A stretch of DNA of 5,491 nt from contig SEEY01000303.1 of the NCBI GenBank assembly GCA_004211235.1, positions 1-5,491 of the forward strand, in the 5' to 3' direction. Positions 4,971-5,491 of the stretch are shown piece after piece (within the stretch, counting starts at the first letter, position 1; each line of letters starts with the position of its first letter). A model generated the notes under the pieces. The model had not been told where the DNA came from. It was given only the letters and a program-made list of their open reading frames with translations, and did no database searches. The DNA comes from Rubrivivax sp. (GTDB lineage: Bacteria; Pseudomonadota; Gammaproteobacteria; Burkholderiales; Burkholderiaceae). A program made the position numbers and the translations under genes.

Positions 4971-5491
4971 ATGCGCGCACACGAACTCATCGTCGGCGGC
5001 CAGCGCAGCGGCAAGTCGCGCCAGGCCGAGAAGCTGGCGCTGCGCTGCCAGGCCGGCGGCGGGCGCGTCGCCGTCATCGCGACCGCGCTCGCCGCCGACG
5101 ACGAGATGCGTGCGCGCATCGCCCACCACCGCGCGTCACGCCCTGCGGGCTTCGACACCATCGAAGCGCCGCTGGCCTTGAGCGCCGCGCTGCGGCAGGC
5201 GGACGACGCCGGCACGCTGCTCGTCGTCGACTGCCTGACGCTGTGGCTCGTCAACTGGCTCATGCCAATGGCGGGCACGGCCGACGCTGCCGGCTGGGCC
5301 GCGGAGCGCCAGGCGTTGCTGGCGCTGCTGCCGACGCTCGCCTCGCCGGTCGTCTTCGTTTCCAACGAGGTCGGCTGGGGCGTGTCGCCGCTGGGCCGGG
5401 AGGTGCGCGACTATGTCGATGAACTCGGCCGGCTCAACCAGGACGTGGCCCGGCGCTGCGGCCGCCTGACACTGATGGTGGCGGGCCAGGC
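4971..5491 (+). CDS. cobU: Adenosylcobinamide kinase/adenosylcobinamide-phosphate guanylyltransferase, cut at the window edge
   Basis: Bifunctional cytosolic enzyme of nucleotide-loop assembly (called CobP in aerobic pathways): it phosphorylates adenosylcobinamide, then attaches GMP to give AdoCbi-GDP. Reading from ATG 4971 gives 173 residues with no stop before the edge; Salmonella CobU has 181, so little is missing. Motifs in order: P-loop GGQRSGKS (9-16); IATALAADDEM (36-46); RIAHHRASRP (49-58), whose His52 aligns with the guanylylated His46 of Salmonella CobU; Walker-B-like LLVVDCLTLW (83-92); VSNEVGWGVSP (130-140), where the family usually has V-P at the end instead of S-P; and a conserved Asp...Gly...Leu-Asn-Gln segment near the C-terminus. 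It starts 7 bases after the btuB stop with no clear Shine-Dalgarno, so it is almost surely co-transcribed with btuB under the riboswitch. Confidence 0.95.
   Translation, partial: MRAHELIVGGQRSGKSRQAEKLALRCQAGGGRVAVIATALAADDEMRARIAHHRASRPAGFDTIEAPLALSAALRQADDAGTLLVVDCLTLWLVNWLMPMAGTADAAGWAAERQALLALLPTLASPVVFVSNEVGWGVSPLGREVRDYVDELGRLNQDVARRCGRLTLMVAGQ

Noticed and set aside
2924..5365. A very long open frame (813 codons) on the minus strand opposite btuB and cobU
   Set aside because: In high-GC DNA the strand opposite a real gene often stays open. Its translation is low-complexity and rich in Ala, Gly, Arg and Val, matches no family I know, and it runs through the riboswitch, whereas the plus strand gives clear BtuB and CobU motifs.

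Overview
The window is a high-GC stretch of ordinary bacterial chromosome, most likely from a betaproteobacterium of the order Burkholderiales. The gene order prs - rplY (ctc) - pth, the long L25/Ctc form of RplY, and a small secreted DUF4124-like protein behind pth all fit that group. This placement rests on gene order and protein character, not on a database match.

Layout from left to right. (1) Bases 1-195 form a perfect 91-bp inverted repeat around a 13-base spacer. Only the right arm reads as prs, so the left arm is probably a fold-back artefact at a contig end. (2) The 3' two thirds of prs (PRPP synthetase) reads out of it. (3) A short leader with two hairpins, the second followed by a T-rich tract, leads into rplY, which ends in a strong intrinsic terminator. 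(4) About 300 bases without a gene follow (1441-1738), filled with back-to-back hairpins. (5) pth overlaps the start of a small secreted-protein gene by ATGA. (6) A -10-like element overlapping that gene's stop codon leads straight into a cobalamin riboswitch (about 2800-3007), a probable terminator hairpin, and then btuB. (7) cobU/cobP starts 7 bases after btuB and runs off the right edge a few codons before its expected end.

Functionally there are two blocks. The left block is housekeeping: PRPP supply, a 5S-rRNA-binding ribosomal protein, and recycling of peptidyl-tRNA. The right block is a vitamin B12 uptake and assembly operon. When adenosylcobalamin is plentiful the riboswitch should shut off both the outer-membrane transporter (BtuB) and the kinase/guanylyltransferase (CobU/CobP) that activates salvaged or newly made cobinamide.

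I found no CRISPR array, insertion sequence, tRNA, or convincing undescribed system. The items most worth a second look are the terminal inverted repeat, the hairpin-packed region before pth, and the possible attenuator in front of rplY.
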